Source: Pectinatus frisingensis
GTDB taxonomy: Bacteria; Bacillota; Negativicutes; Selenomonadales; Selenomonadaceae
DNA: 64,000 bases
Direction of reading: 5' to 3'
Assembly: GCF_015732285.1 (NCBI RefSeq)
Contig: NZ_WIQU01000054.1
Coordinates: 88,707 to 152,706 of the forward strand
Shown here: positions 11,921 to 20,112 of the stretch, piece after piece
Layout of the letters: each line of letters starts with the position of its first letter
Numbering within the stretch: position 1 is the first letter of the stretch
The notes under the pieces: generated by a model
Told to the model about the DNA's origin: nothing
The model's input: the letters and a program-made list of their open reading frames with translations, nothing else
Database searches by the model: none
Translations under genes and position numbers: made by a program

Positions 11921-12980
11921 TGCAGAGCACTTCCTTATCATAAGTATCTATTTTTGCGGCTAAATTTTGCGGCAGCAGATTTTTCAAACGGGCAATAGCC
12001 GAATCAAGAAAGATTTGCCGAGCAGATGTTTCATCAATACCGCGCGACTGTAAATAAAAGAGGTGTTCTTCATCAAGGGCGCCGATAGCTGCACCGTGGT
12101 TGCCAACAACATCGTCTTCATCGCAGAGCATCAAGGGAACACTTTTGTTTTTGGCAGTTTTACTTAAAAGAAGTACATTTTCACTTTCATTACCTGAAGA
12201 ACCTTTACAACCATGGTGAAAATCAAGTGTACCCCGAGCTGTCTTCTTACTGTCGTTGAGTAAAAGGCCAGTCATTTTTATTTCGGATAAGCCTTTTTTG
12301 CCATAATGACGAGTGACATAGTTAAGATCGATATCCTGCCGGCTATGTCCAATATAATCAGCATATATTTCGGAAGCAGCCTTGTAGCCGTGTAAATCAG
12401 TTAAAGCAGAAGCTAAAGCAGTTTTACCGCCTAAGGGCATATGATGAATAGTTACCTTGGCGTCGTTTTCCACATAAGCAATGGCATTGTTGAAGGCAAG
12501 AAAATTTTCGCCTAATAATTGCAGACATGTGAAGGTTAGAGAAGAATTCTTTTTAGCATGTATTCTGATGAGATCAGTGTATTGACCGGCTGCGTTAGCT
12601 GATGATGATATAGAGACTATTATATTGGCATGAGAATTTTCTTCAAGGATGATATCAAAAAGAGCAGTTAACTTATCATTGTCCTTTAGTGTCATATCAA
12701 AGATAAGTGGTGTCTCTACGGAATTATCCTTATTTACAGTAATGGTTTTAGTTATAGAGGCATTGGCGATAATATATGAAGCAGTTTTTGCATCATTACC
12801 GGAAATAAGAAAATTGTCAAGACTGGTTTTGTTCTTAATATGCATACCGGTTGAATCACCGGTGATGACGGGATTATTTTTGTCATCAGGTCTATTATAA
12901 AGTTGAATTTGTTTATAATTTACATTAAAATGATTCCATGTGAGCACGGGAATATTATTGCCATTTAGTATTGTGTCCAT
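11907..12980 (-). CDS. sufD: Fe-S cluster assembly protein SufD
   Basis: A 357-residue member of the SufB/SufD family. It shows the parallel beta-helix core and a C-terminal DEDDVVGNHGAAIGALDEEH segment like that of SufB. SufD partners SufB and SufC in the scaffold complex. Its ATG shares one base with the sufB stop (TGATG). It is shorter and more divergent at the N-terminus than SufB, as is usual. Confidence 0.92.
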   Translation of the reverse strand: MDTILNGNNIPVLTWNHFNVNYKQIQLYNRPDDKNNPVITGDSTGMHIKNKTSLDNFLISGNDAKTASYIIANASITKTITVNKDNSVETPLIFDMTLKDNDKLTALFDIILEENSHANIIVSISSSANAAGQYTDLIRIHAKKNSSLTFTCLQLLGENFLAFNNAIAYVENDAKVTIHHMPLGGKTALASALTDLHGYKAASEIYADYIGHSRQDIDLNYVTRHYGKKGLSEIKMTGLLLNDSKKTARGTLDFHHGCKGSSGNESENVLLLSKTAKNKSVPLMLCDEDDVVGNHGAAIGALDEEHLFYLQSRGIDETSARQIFLDSAIARLKNLLPQNLAAKIDTYDKEVLCNESL

Positions 12981-14398
12981 CAGCCGATACCTCCTTCCAT
13001 TTCAAGACGTATAAGATTATTCATTTCAACAGCATACTCAAGTGGCAGTTCTTTGGATATGGGATTGGCAAAACCGTTAACAATTAGTGTTTTTGCTTCG
13101 TTTTCATTGATACCGCGGCTCATCAGATAAAATACAGCTTCATCATCAATACGGCCAATAGATGCTTCGTGGCCGACGTTGACATCATCGCAGCGCACAT
13201 CCATCAATGGAATGGTATCAGAACGTGATTTATCATCAAGCATCAGTGATTGACAGGATACGCTGGATTTACTTTTATGGGCTTTTTCCGTCATAGTGAC
13301 AGCACTTCTGAAGGTACCAATACCACCGGATTTGGAAAGTGATTTGGTATTGACGACAGACGAGGTATGCGGAGCATTGTGCAGAATTTTTGTACCGGTG
13401 TCAAGATTTTGTCCTTCACCGGCAAAAGTAATACCGGTAAACTCTGATTTGGAATATTCACCATTTAAAATCGTCATCGGATATAGATAGGAAACGTGTG
13501 AGCCAAAAGAACCGGAAATCCATTCCATACTACCGTTCCTTTCGACTTTAGCGCGTTTAGTGTTAAGATTATACATATTTTTAGACCAGTTTTCAATCGT
13601 TGAATAACGCAGATGAGCATTCTCACCGACAAATAATTCGACACAACCGGCGTGGAGGTTAGCCACATTATATTTGGGAGCTGAACAGCCTTCAATAAAA
13701 TGTAGATAAGCACCTTTGTCAACGATTATTAGGGTATGTTCAAATTGACCGGCTCCCGGTGAGTTAAGACGGAAATATGACTGCAAGGGTATATCAACGG
13801 TGGTATAGGGCGGAACATAGACAAAGGATCCACCAGACCACACCGCACCATGCAGAGCGGCAAATTTGTGATCGGAAGGAGGTACTAGTTTCATAAAATG
13901 TTGTTTTATCATTTCAGCATATGGGCCGGCTAGCGCTTCTTCAATACCGCTGTAAATAACACCTTTTTTAGCAACAGAATCTTGAATGTTGTGATAAACA
14001 AGTTCAGAATCGTATTGCGCTCCTACACCGGCAAGCGACGTGCGCTCAGCTTCTGGTATGCCGAGACGTTCGAAAGTGTCTTTGATGTCTGCCGGGACTT
14101 CATCCCACTTGGCAGCCATTTTTGTTTTTGACCGTACATAAGTAACAATGTTGTCTATATCAAGATCTGTTATATCGGGTCCCCAATTGGGAACTTTTAG
14201 TTCATTATAAATTTTTAATGACTTTAGGCGGTGTTCAAGCATCCAATTCGGTTCGTGTTTTTTAGCACTTATTTGGCGAACAATATCTTCAGTCAGTCCG
14301 CTAGCAAGCTTTTCAACATCTTTTTCGGCTTTTTTAAAATCATATAGATTGCGGTCGACGTCTGCAACCATGGTTTTTTTCTTTGTTGTATCAGACAT
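12980..14398 (-). CDS. sufB: Fe-S cluster assembly protein SufB
   Basis: A 472-residue SufB, the main scaffold on which SUF clusters are built. The EGCSAPKYNVANLHAGCVEL region and the C-terminal VNVGHEASIGRIDDEAVFYL are conserved. The frame is open to 14431, but the ATG at 14398 (MSDTTKKKT) has a GAAGGTGG site. It overlaps the 3' end of sufC by eight bases. Confidence 0.96.
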   Translation of the reverse strand: MSDTTKKKTMVADVDRNLYDFKKAEKDVEKLASGLTEDIVRQISAKKHEPNWMLEHRLKSLKIYNELKVPNWGPDITDLDIDNIVTYVRSKTKMAAKWDEVPADIKDTFERLGIPEAERTSLAGVGAQYDSELVYHNIQDSVAKKGVIYSGIEEALAGPYAEMIKQHFMKLVPPSDHKFAALHGAVWSGGSFVYVPPYTTVDIPLQSYFRLNSPGAGQFEHTLIIVDKGAYLHFIEGCSAPKYNVANLHAGCVELFVGENAHLRYSTIENWSKNMYNLNTKRAKVERNGSMEWISGSFGSHVSYLYPMTILNGEYSKSEFTGITFAGEGQNLDTGTKILHNAPHTSSVVNTKSLSKSGGIGTFRSAVTMTEKAHKSKSSVSCQSLMLDDKSRSDTIPLMDVRCDDVNVGHEASIGRIDDEAVFYLMSRGINENEAKTLIVNGFANPISKELPLEYAVEMNNLIRLEMEGGIG

Positions 14399-15155
14399 TG
14401 TTACCACCTTCCTGAGTTTCAAAACGAACAAATCCGGTTTTATTTATTTCATCAATGAGTTCACTGCCACCTTCAGCGACAATATGACCTTTTACCAATA
14501 TGTGGACCTTATCTATTTTCAATTTGTCCAGTATATGCATATTATGGGAAATTATTAATAACCCTTTTTCGTTATCTTGTTGAAATTCAGTAATTCCCCT
14601 GAGCATGATATTAACGGCATCAACATCAAGACCGGAATCAGTTTCATCCATAATGGCAAGTTTTGGTGAAAGCATCAACAGCTGGAGCATTTCTACTTTT
14701 TTGCGTTCACCGCCGGAAAAACCAACGTTGAGATCACGTTCAAGATATTCATGTTTTAGATCGAGATTTTTTAGAGTATCATTGAGTTTTTGCCGGAATA
14801 ATTTACCCTTGAGAGGATTTGCCGTATTTTTGGAAGCAGCACGTAGAAAACTATACAGAGAAATACCAGGAACTTCAACGGGTGATTGAAAGGATAGGAA
14901 AATACCTTTTTTTGCCCTTTTGTCGGTCGGCAAGTCAGTGATATCTTCATTTTCAAAAAGTATACTGCCGCTGGTAGTTTTATAAGCTGGATTGGCGAGC
15001 AGAGAAGAGCCAAAAGTCGATTTGCCGGCACCGTTGGGTCCCATTAATATATGCGTTTCTCCCTTATTTATAGTGAGGTTTAAATTATGCAGTATAGAAA
15101 TATCGTCTGTTGATGCAATGGAATAATTTTTGACCTCAAGTAATTTATCGCTCAT
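14391..15155 (-). CDS. sufC: Fe-S cluster assembly ATPase SufC
   Basis: A 254-residue ABC-type ATPase of the SufBCD complex. Walker A is GPNGAGKST, the signature is GFSGGERKK and Walker B is LAIMDETDSGLD. The frame extends to GTG 15167, but that codon abuts the ribosome binding site (GGGAG at 15168-15172), so ATG 15155 is preferred. It is the first gene of the operon. Confidence 0.95.
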   Translation of the reverse strand: MSDKLLEVKNYSIASTDDISILHNLNLTINKGETHILMGPNGAGKSTFGSSLLANPAYKTTSGSILFENEDITDLPTDKRAKKGIFLSFQSPVEVPGISLYSFLRAASKNTANPLKGKLFRQKLNDTLKNLDLKHEYLERDLNVGFSGGERKKVEMLQLLMLSPKLAIMDETDSGLDVDAVNIMLRGITEFQQDNEKGLLIISHNMHILDKLKIDKVHILVKGHIVAEGGSELIDEINKTGFVRFETQEGGNNV

Positions 15156-15250
15156 AGTAAAGAACACTCCCTGTTTTTTTATAGAAATGTAGATGTTAAT
15201 ATAGAACTTAAGAGTCCGATGTAATTAATAATACATATTTCATTAAGCAT

Positions 15251-15279
15251 ATTATACTACTATACTAAGATATAAACAA
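15251..15279 (-). promoter_or_regulatory. Likely sigma-A promoter of sufCBDSU
   Basis: On the minus strand a perfect TATAAT (15251-15256) lies 17 bases from a TTGTTT -35 element (15274-15279), about 96 bases upstream of the sufC start. The -35 match is modest. No Rrf2/IscR-type operator was recognised. Confidence 0.55.
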
Positions 15280-15327
15280 TACTTATTTTTTTCTTGCTTT
15301 TTAATGGCAGAAAATTATTATTGGGCA

Positions 15328-15385
15328 AAAATATATGCCCATTCCCCCCTTATGAAAGTATAAGAAGAAAATGGGCATATATAAA
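15328..15385 (-). terminator. Terminator after the hydroxyacid dehydrogenase gene
   Basis: A perfect 13-bp inverted repeat (15331-15343 with 15370-15382; core TATGCCCATT/AATGGGCATA) lies just after the stop of the dehydrogenase gene. On the minus strand it is followed by TTTTTG. Confidence 0.85.
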
Positions 15386-15404
15386 AAATTTAATTATTTT
15401 ATGA

Positions 15405-16352
15405 TTAAATATTGGAGAGTGCGTTTCTTACACTTTCAGCTGATTCCAATAATTGATTTGTTTCTTTGGAAGAAAGCTTAACTTCGAAAGATTTTACAAT
15501 ACCCTCGGCACAAACCATGCGAGGTATGCTTAAGGCCACACCGCGTATACCATATTCACCTTCAAGAACAGCGGACATTGGCAGGATAGTATGTTCATCA
15601 TATAAAATTGATTTTATGAATCGACAGGCAACCATGGCGATACCTGTATTAGTCCAGCCCTTTAAATTTATTATATCGTAAGCGACTTGAACAACGGCAT
15701 CTTCAATGGACTGACGATTTATTTTTTGTGAGAAATTAAAACAATCATCAAGATGCTCAAGCGGCATGCCGGCAATATTGACAGTACTCCATGCTGTGAA
15801 AGCAGAATTGCCATGTTCTCCTAATATATATCCGTGGATATTTTTCGGGTCAACATGGTAATGATCAGCTAAAATGCGGCGAAAACGGAAAGTTTCAAGC
15901 ATTGTACCGGTGCCCACAATTTTTTCCCGTGGATAATCAAAATGAGTAGAAATATAATACGTTGCTACATCAAGTGGATTAGTTATTGCAATTATCATAG
16001 CATCTTTGGTATACTTGACTATCTCGCTCATAATACTGTTCATTATCTTGGTGTTGGTCCTTGCCAATATTAGTCGATCTGGTTTTTCACCCGGCCTGAT
16101 ACTGGGACCGGCAGTAATAATTATTATACCGGCATCGTGGCAATCTTTATATGTACCGGTATGTACATTTATGTTCGTACTGTATATGCACGAAGTAGCA
16201 TGACTGGCATCAAGAGCCTCACCCTTTGCTTTGTCGGCGTTTATGTCTATTAAGACTATTTCAGACGCCAACTGAAAATCGGTTATTTTGCCTAATATTG
16301 CCGAACCAACATTACTGGCACCGATAATCACAATTTTACCTTTGTTTATCAT
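15405..16352 (-). CDS. LDH/MDH-superfamily L-2-hydroxyacid dehydrogenase, specificity unclear
   Basis: A 315-residue NAD-dependent dehydrogenase of the lactate/malate family, which interconverts a 2-keto acid and an L-2-hydroxy acid. The nucleotide site is GASNVGSA (11-18), with Asp36 following beta-2. The catalytic His180 lies in GEHGNS. The substrate loop (PSIRPGEKPDR) is about two residues longer than in LDH or MDH, with Ile where LDH has Gln. The Asp that pairs with the catalytic His is Glu153 (MLETFRFR). It could be a lactate, malate, hydroxyisocaproate or other dehydrogenase. It is a single-gene unit preceded by a cobalamin riboswitch. Confidence 0.85.
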   Translation of the reverse strand: MINKGKIVIIGASNVGSAILGKITDFQLASEIVLIDINADKAKGEALDASHATSCIYSTNINVHTGTYKDCHDAGIIIITAGPSIRPGEKPDRLILARTNTKIMNSIMSEIVKYTKDAMIIAITNPLDVATYYISTHFDYPREKIVGTGTMLETFRFRRILADHYHVDPKNIHGYILGEHGNSAFTAWSTVNIAGMPLEHLDDCFNFSQKINRQSIEDAVVQVAYDIINLKGWTNTGIAMVACRFIKSILYDEHTILPMSAVLEGEYGIRGVALSIPRMVCAEGIVKSFEVKLSSKETNQLLESAESVRNALSNI

Positions 16353-16409
16353 GGAAAATTCTCCTCCCTATCACTCGTAGGTTTGCCGTATGAATAAATT
16401 TGCGGCATG
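16353..16409 (-). promoter_or_regulatory. Expression platform between B12 riboswitch and dehydrogenase
   Basis: The stretch between the aptamer and the ATG contains a short GCCG/CGGC hairpin without a T tract and a strong AGGGAGGAGA ribosome binding site. The lack of a terminator favours control of translation rather than of transcription termination. The partner that would mask the ribosome binding site was not identified. Confidence 0.5.
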
Positions 16410-16575
16410 GTGATGTCAACAGGCAGTTCTTCTGGCTAAGCTTCATCGTTTATTGCTCCTTCTCAAGATTATTATCTCAATGGCATATTGCAATTTACTC
16501 TGCATGACAGCTGCGGGACAGCTCCGGATTTTCACCGGATTCTCTATTAAGTCACTGACACCTGTTCCTTGAATT
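16410..16575 (-). ncRNA. Cobalamin (adenosylcobalamin) riboswitch
   Basis: All core blocks of the cobalamin aptamer are present in order on the minus strand. They are CCGGTGAAAATCCGG (16524-16538), GTCCCGCAGCTGTCA (16505-16519), GCCATTG (16478-16484, consensus GCCACTG), TGAGAAGG (16458-16465) and AGCCAGAAGAACTGCC (16422-16437). The outer stem GGTGTCA (about 16556-16562) pairs with TGACATC (16412-16418). The next gene downstream, 60 bases away, is the LDH/MDH-like dehydrogenase. These riboswitches normally turn expression off when B12 is abundant. Confidence 0.92.
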
Positions 16576-16584
16576 AGTATGAGT

Positions 16585-16613
16585 ATTATATTTATTTATG
16601 CTGCTGGACTAAA
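16585..16613 (-). promoter_or_regulatory. Possible promoter for the B12-riboswitch transcript
   Basis: A perfect TATAAT on the minus strand (16585-16590) lies just upstream of the riboswitch. Its -35 region (TTTAGT at 16608-16613) is poor. Position is right for a short 5' leader. Confidence 0.4.
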
Positions 16614-16771
16614 TATAATGCACTACATGCCAATATTGTGGCACATAACACGACAAATGTCAATAATGATGTAAAATTGTGAAAACAGTTAAGGCATAAA
16701 AATAAATAATAATTATTGTTGATAATGTGTTTATAGTGTTGTAATAAGTCATAAATGTAAAGATAAAACTA

Positions 16772-16799
16772 TTGACAATGATATAAAAACATTTATGAT
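16772..16799 (+). promoter_or_regulatory. Sigma-A promoter of ecfA1
   Basis: TTGACA (16772-16777) and TATGAT (16794-16799) are separated by 16 bases and lie about 38 bases upstream of the ecfA1 start. Confidence 0.7.
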
Positions 16800-16836
16800 A
16801 GAAAGGGATATTTTAAAAGATGATTGGAAGATATAA

Positions 16837-17667
16837 ATGGGTAAAATTGAAATAAAAAATCTTACATATAAATATAGACAATTAGATAATGAGAAAAATG
16901 CCTTAGAGAATATTAATCTTACTATAAATAAGGGGGAATTCATTGCCATAGTGGGAGTAAATGGTTCAGGAAAATCTACATTGGCACGTCAGTTAAATGG
17001 ACTATTGTTACCGACGGGTGGCAGCTGCATTGTTGATGGGATGGATACCAGAAATGAAGCAACTATTTGGCAGGTACGGCAAAAAGTAGGAATGGTGTTT
17101 CAAAATCCAGATAATCAGATAATTGCGGCAATTGTTGAAGATGATGTAGCTTTTGGGCCGGAAAATTTGGGAATAGTCCCGCAAGAAATAAAAAAACGTG
17201 TGGCAGAAAGTCTACGAGCGGTGGGAATGGAAAAAAAACGCAAATTCGCCCCGCATCTTTTATCGGGTGGACAAAAACAACTGATAGCAATAGCAGGAGT
17301 ATTAGCGATGCGTACAGATTATCTGGTACTGGACGAGCCAACGGCAATGCTTGATCCATCGGGAAGAGAAGCTGTCTTAAAAGCGGTGCGGGAAATTCAT
17401 AAAAAGTATGGGATAACAATAATACTTATCACTCATTTCATGAATGAAGCGATAATGGCTGACCGAATAATTGTAATGCATATGGGGAAAATTGCTGTTG
17501 ACGGTAGTCCCAGGCAGGTGTTTAGTGATGCTGCAAAAGTGAAAAGATTGGGACTGGAAATGCCATTGGCAGCGCAGATAGCGCATAGGCTGCGTCTAAA
17601 AGGGATGAATATAGCAAATGATATTTATAGTACAGATGAGTTGATAGAAAATTTGAAAGTTAATTAG
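16837..17667 (+). CDS. ecfA1: ECF transporter energy-coupling ATPase EcfA1
   Basis: A 276-residue ABC ATPase of the group II (shared) ECF vitamin transporters. Walker A is GVNGSGKST, the Q-loop is FQNPDNQI, the signature is LLSGGQKQL, Walker B is YLVLDEPTAMLD and the switch His is in ITH. The FQNPDNQ form is typical of EcfA1, while EcfA2 carries FQYPEQQ. Here it stands alone with its own promoter; ecfA2 and ecfT are about 30 kb away (47383-49045). Its 3' end overlaps the convergent TetR gene by eight bases. Confidence 0.92.
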   Translation: MGKIEIKNLTYKYRQLDNEKNALENINLTINKGEFIAIVGVNGSGKSTLARQLNGLLLPTGGSCIVDGMDTRNEATIWQVRQKVGMVFQNPDNQIIAAIVEDDVAFGPENLGIVPQEIKKRVAESLRAVGMEKKRKFAPHLLSGGQKQLIAIAGVLAMRTDYLVLDEPTAMLDPSGREAVLKAVREIHKKYGITIILITHFMNEAIMADRIIVMHMGKIAVDGSPRQVFSDAAKVKRLGLEMPLAAQIAHRLRLKGMNIANDIYSTDELIENLKVN

Positions 17668-18268
17668 GTTGATCGATAGATGCATCTGGCAACTTTAAAG
17701 ATTTTAATAAAAAAGCGTTCCATATTATGGATAAGGTTTTGTCATAATCAAATTTTGGGTGGCATATTACACGCACCAGATAACCATCTAACATACATAA
17801 ATAGGCGTGCGCTAACTCTAAAGCAGCCTCATCAATAAAAATTTTATTATTGATGCCTTGTTGGAAAATGGTAGCAATTGTTTCAGCTAATTGCTTATTG
17901 GTTTCCTGTATTGATAGCAATACATCATGTGTGCAATCAACCGGAGGAAACATCCAGACTCTCATCCAAAAATATAATTCGTTGCGATGCTGCAGGAAAT
18001 AACCGCTGATAGAAAAAAAAATATGTCGCAATCTGTCATCGGGTGGGATAGCAGATGTTTTGGTAAGGTTCTTTTCCAAAAATGCTAAATAGTTGTTTTT
18101 AACTGTTTGCAGTACGGTAAGCAAAATTTCCATCTTACTGGAATAATGGGCATAAATTGATGGCTTTTTTATACCGGCTTTTTTCGCAATATCCGCTATG
18201 GTTGTGGCATCATAACCTTTTTCGGCAAATAATAGCAATGCCGCTGTACTAATATCTTGTGCTGACAT
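17660..18268 (-). CDS. TetR/AcrR family transcriptional regulator
   Basis: A 202-residue regulator. The N-terminal helix-turn-helix (AALLLFAEKGYDATTIADIA, then KKAGIKKPSIYAHYSSKMEI) is clear, and the C-terminal ligand domain is helical. It lies 52 bases downstream of a radical SAM gene on the same strand, probably co-transcribed, and may control that operon. The ligand is unknown. Start at ATG behind GGAGG. Confidence 0.9.
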   Translation of the reverse strand: MSAQDISTAALLLFAEKGYDATTIADIAKKAGIKKPSIYAHYSSKMEILLTVLQTVKNNYLAFLEKNLTKTSAIPPDDRLRHIFFSISGYFLQHRNELYFWMRVWMFPPVDCTHDVLLSIQETNKQLAETIATIFQQGINNKIFIDEAALELAHAYLCMLDGYLVRVICHPKFDYDKTLSIIWNAFLLKSLKLPDASIDQPN

Positions 18269-18320
18269 GTTGTCCTCCGTTTTGTATGGATATTTTTAAA
18301 CAAAATTTATTGAAGTTATT

Positions 18321-19697
18321 TTATTGCTGAAGATTTTTATTGGCAGAAAAATGTTTCAGCTTTTTATAGTGACTGTGTTGTGAGACTGCCAGATAACAAT
18401 AAGCAATAATAATGCCAAATCTGCTTATTAACCATAAACCCAGGCGTCTAAGGCCGGAATTGATACCAAAAATTTTCATGATTTTAAATGATGAAGTGAA
18501 ATCATAGAACTTCCGCACAGCACGGAGAAATTCTTTTTGTAATTTCCAAGCGGACATATTATGAGGTTCAAATGTAACATTCATCATGTCGAAATAGCGC
18601 CAGTTATTTGTTATAAGACGATTTTCCTGGTCAAACTGCCGATAAACAGGAGTTCCCGGAAATGGTGTTAAAATGGCTGGTTGTAATTGATAGGCGTGGA
18701 TATGACGGCAAAAATCGACACCACGGCGTATGTCACTGATATTGTCATTGTCCAGACCCAAAACTAAGCTGGCAATTAATCTGATTTTATATTTTGCTAG
18801 TTTATTAGCACATTTTTCAATATCGACAATTTTTTGTTTTTTATGTATAGAATTCAGGGATTTTTGGTTTAATGATTCAATTCCTACTAATACACGATTT
18901 AGGTGGGCTTGCTGTAATAACTGTAAAAGCTCATCATCTTCTGCCAGATCTGTGCGGCCAAAGAAAAAAGTTTCTTTGAAAATGAGGTTTTCTTTAATCA
19001 TGCGGCGTAGTAGTTCCTTAGTACGATTTTTATTGGCGGTAAAATTGTCATCTTCGAAGTTCATATATTTGAATCCTAATGACTTATAATAACGTAATTC
19101 TTCAATGACATTTTCGACACTGCGTTCACGATAAGGGTGAAACATTCGCGAAGTTGTACAGAAACTGCAGCAAAATGGACAACCACGCGTTGTTATCACA
19201 TTTGCAGCGTTGCAATGCGAACTCCGTAGTAGTGAGTAATCAGGAAAGGGAATTTTATCTAAGTCATTAATTATTGGTGCATGAATTATCTTGCTGTCAA
19301 TATTTTTTTCAACGACATCTTTGATGACACTTTCTGCTTCACCGACAATGACTTGATCGGCATGCTTTATTGCTTCTTCAGGAACAGCACTGGCATGCAT
19401 TCCACCGATAATGACACGCTTACTACGTGCACGAAGTGCATCAGCTATTTGATAGGCGCGCGGTGCACAGGAAGTCATTGTGTAAATACCGATGACATCA
19501 GCATTATTGCATTGGGAAAAATCGATATTATCATTTAGTTCTTCATATACGTCGACGCAATGGCCGGCGTTTTTTAGAATATGGCCTAATATTAATGGAC
19601 CGGTAATGATATTGGAATAACCATAAATATTGCCGCCGATTCTATAAAGTGGTGTGCGGCGTATTGAGTCAGTCGGAACGATAAAAACCACTTTCAT
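18321..19697 (-). CDS. B12-binding-domain radical SAM protein
   Basis: A 458-residue class B radical SAM enzyme. Residues 1-140 look like a cobalamin-binding domain (LILGHILKNAGHCVDVYEEL, VIIGGMHASAVPEEA). The radical SAM cluster motif CxxxCxxC is at Cys173, Cys177 and Cys180, followed by FEDDNF and GIESLNQKSL. A C-terminal part of about 100 residues ends in a hydrophobic segment near LWLISRFGIIIAYCYLAV, which suggests membrane association. Such enzymes often methylate unreactive carbons; relatives act on lipids and hopanoids. The substrate here is unknown. It appears to lead a two-gene operon with the TetR gene. Confidence 0.85.
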   Translation of the reverse strand: MKVVFIVPTDSIRRTPLYRIGGNIYGYSNIITGPLILGHILKNAGHCVDVYEELNDNIDFSQCNNADVIGIYTMTSCAPRAYQIADALRARSKRVIIGGMHASAVPEEAIKHADQVIVGEAESVIKDVVEKNIDSKIIHAPIINDLDKIPFPDYSLLRSSHCNAANVITTRGCPFCCSFCTTSRMFHPYRERSVENVIEELRYYKSLGFKYMNFEDDNFTANKNRTKELLRRMIKENLIFKETFFFGRTDLAEDDELLQLLQQAHLNRVLVGIESLNQKSLNSIHKKQKIVDIEKCANKLAKYKIRLIASLVLGLDNDNISDIRRGVDFCRHIHAYQLQPAILTPFPGTPVYRQFDQENRLITNNWRYFDMMNVTFEPHNMSAWKLQKEFLRAVRKFYDFTSSFKIMKIFGINSGLRRLGLWLISRFGIIIAYCYLAVSQHSHYKKLKHFSANKNLQQ

Positions 19698-20112
19698 ATT
19701 AGCCTCGCATTCCGCCGCTGTCGCTTACGGCACAAATAGTAATTAAAACAAGGTTGCGACGCGCCCTCGTTTGTTAGAATTATCTTGGTGAGAAAATATA
19801 CTATAAAGCATGTGATGAGTTGAAGAATATCACTCATCTTGTTAAAATCAGTATATTAACCAGTGTTTGGCTTTGTCTGTACAAACCAATAAGTGATTCT
19901 TTGAGACTACATGCTGATCTGCAATACTTTTTTTATAGTCTCTTAAAAAAACGTACATCATTATTTCCACTGTTGAGAAATTTCAATGCCGATATTTTAT
20001 TAAAAACATTTCTTCCTACCTAACGTTAGTTCGTTAATAAGAATTTGTCAAGCTTTAGGGAAACTTTTTATGATAATTGTAGTTAGCTATTGGATGATAA
20101 ATGATTATGATG
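19698..20112. other. 415-base gene-free region with a TetR-like palindrome
   Basis: No supported gene. The part next to the radical SAM start (about 19700-19770) is richer in G and C than its surroundings. CTAACGTTAG at 20020-20029 is a perfect palindrome, and TAACG (20021-20025) also pairs with CGTTA (20032-20036). It resembles a TetR-family operator but lies about 320 bases upstream of the radical SAM start. Confidence 0.35.

Noticed and set aside
16385..16405. GCCG/CGGC hairpin after the B12 aptamer as a transcription terminator
   Set aside because: The stem is short and no T tract follows, so termination is unlikely.
19820..20023. A 67-codon plus-strand frame in the gene-free region upstream of the radical SAM gene
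   Set aside because: No ribosome binding site, no recognised family, and the composition fits non-coding DNA.
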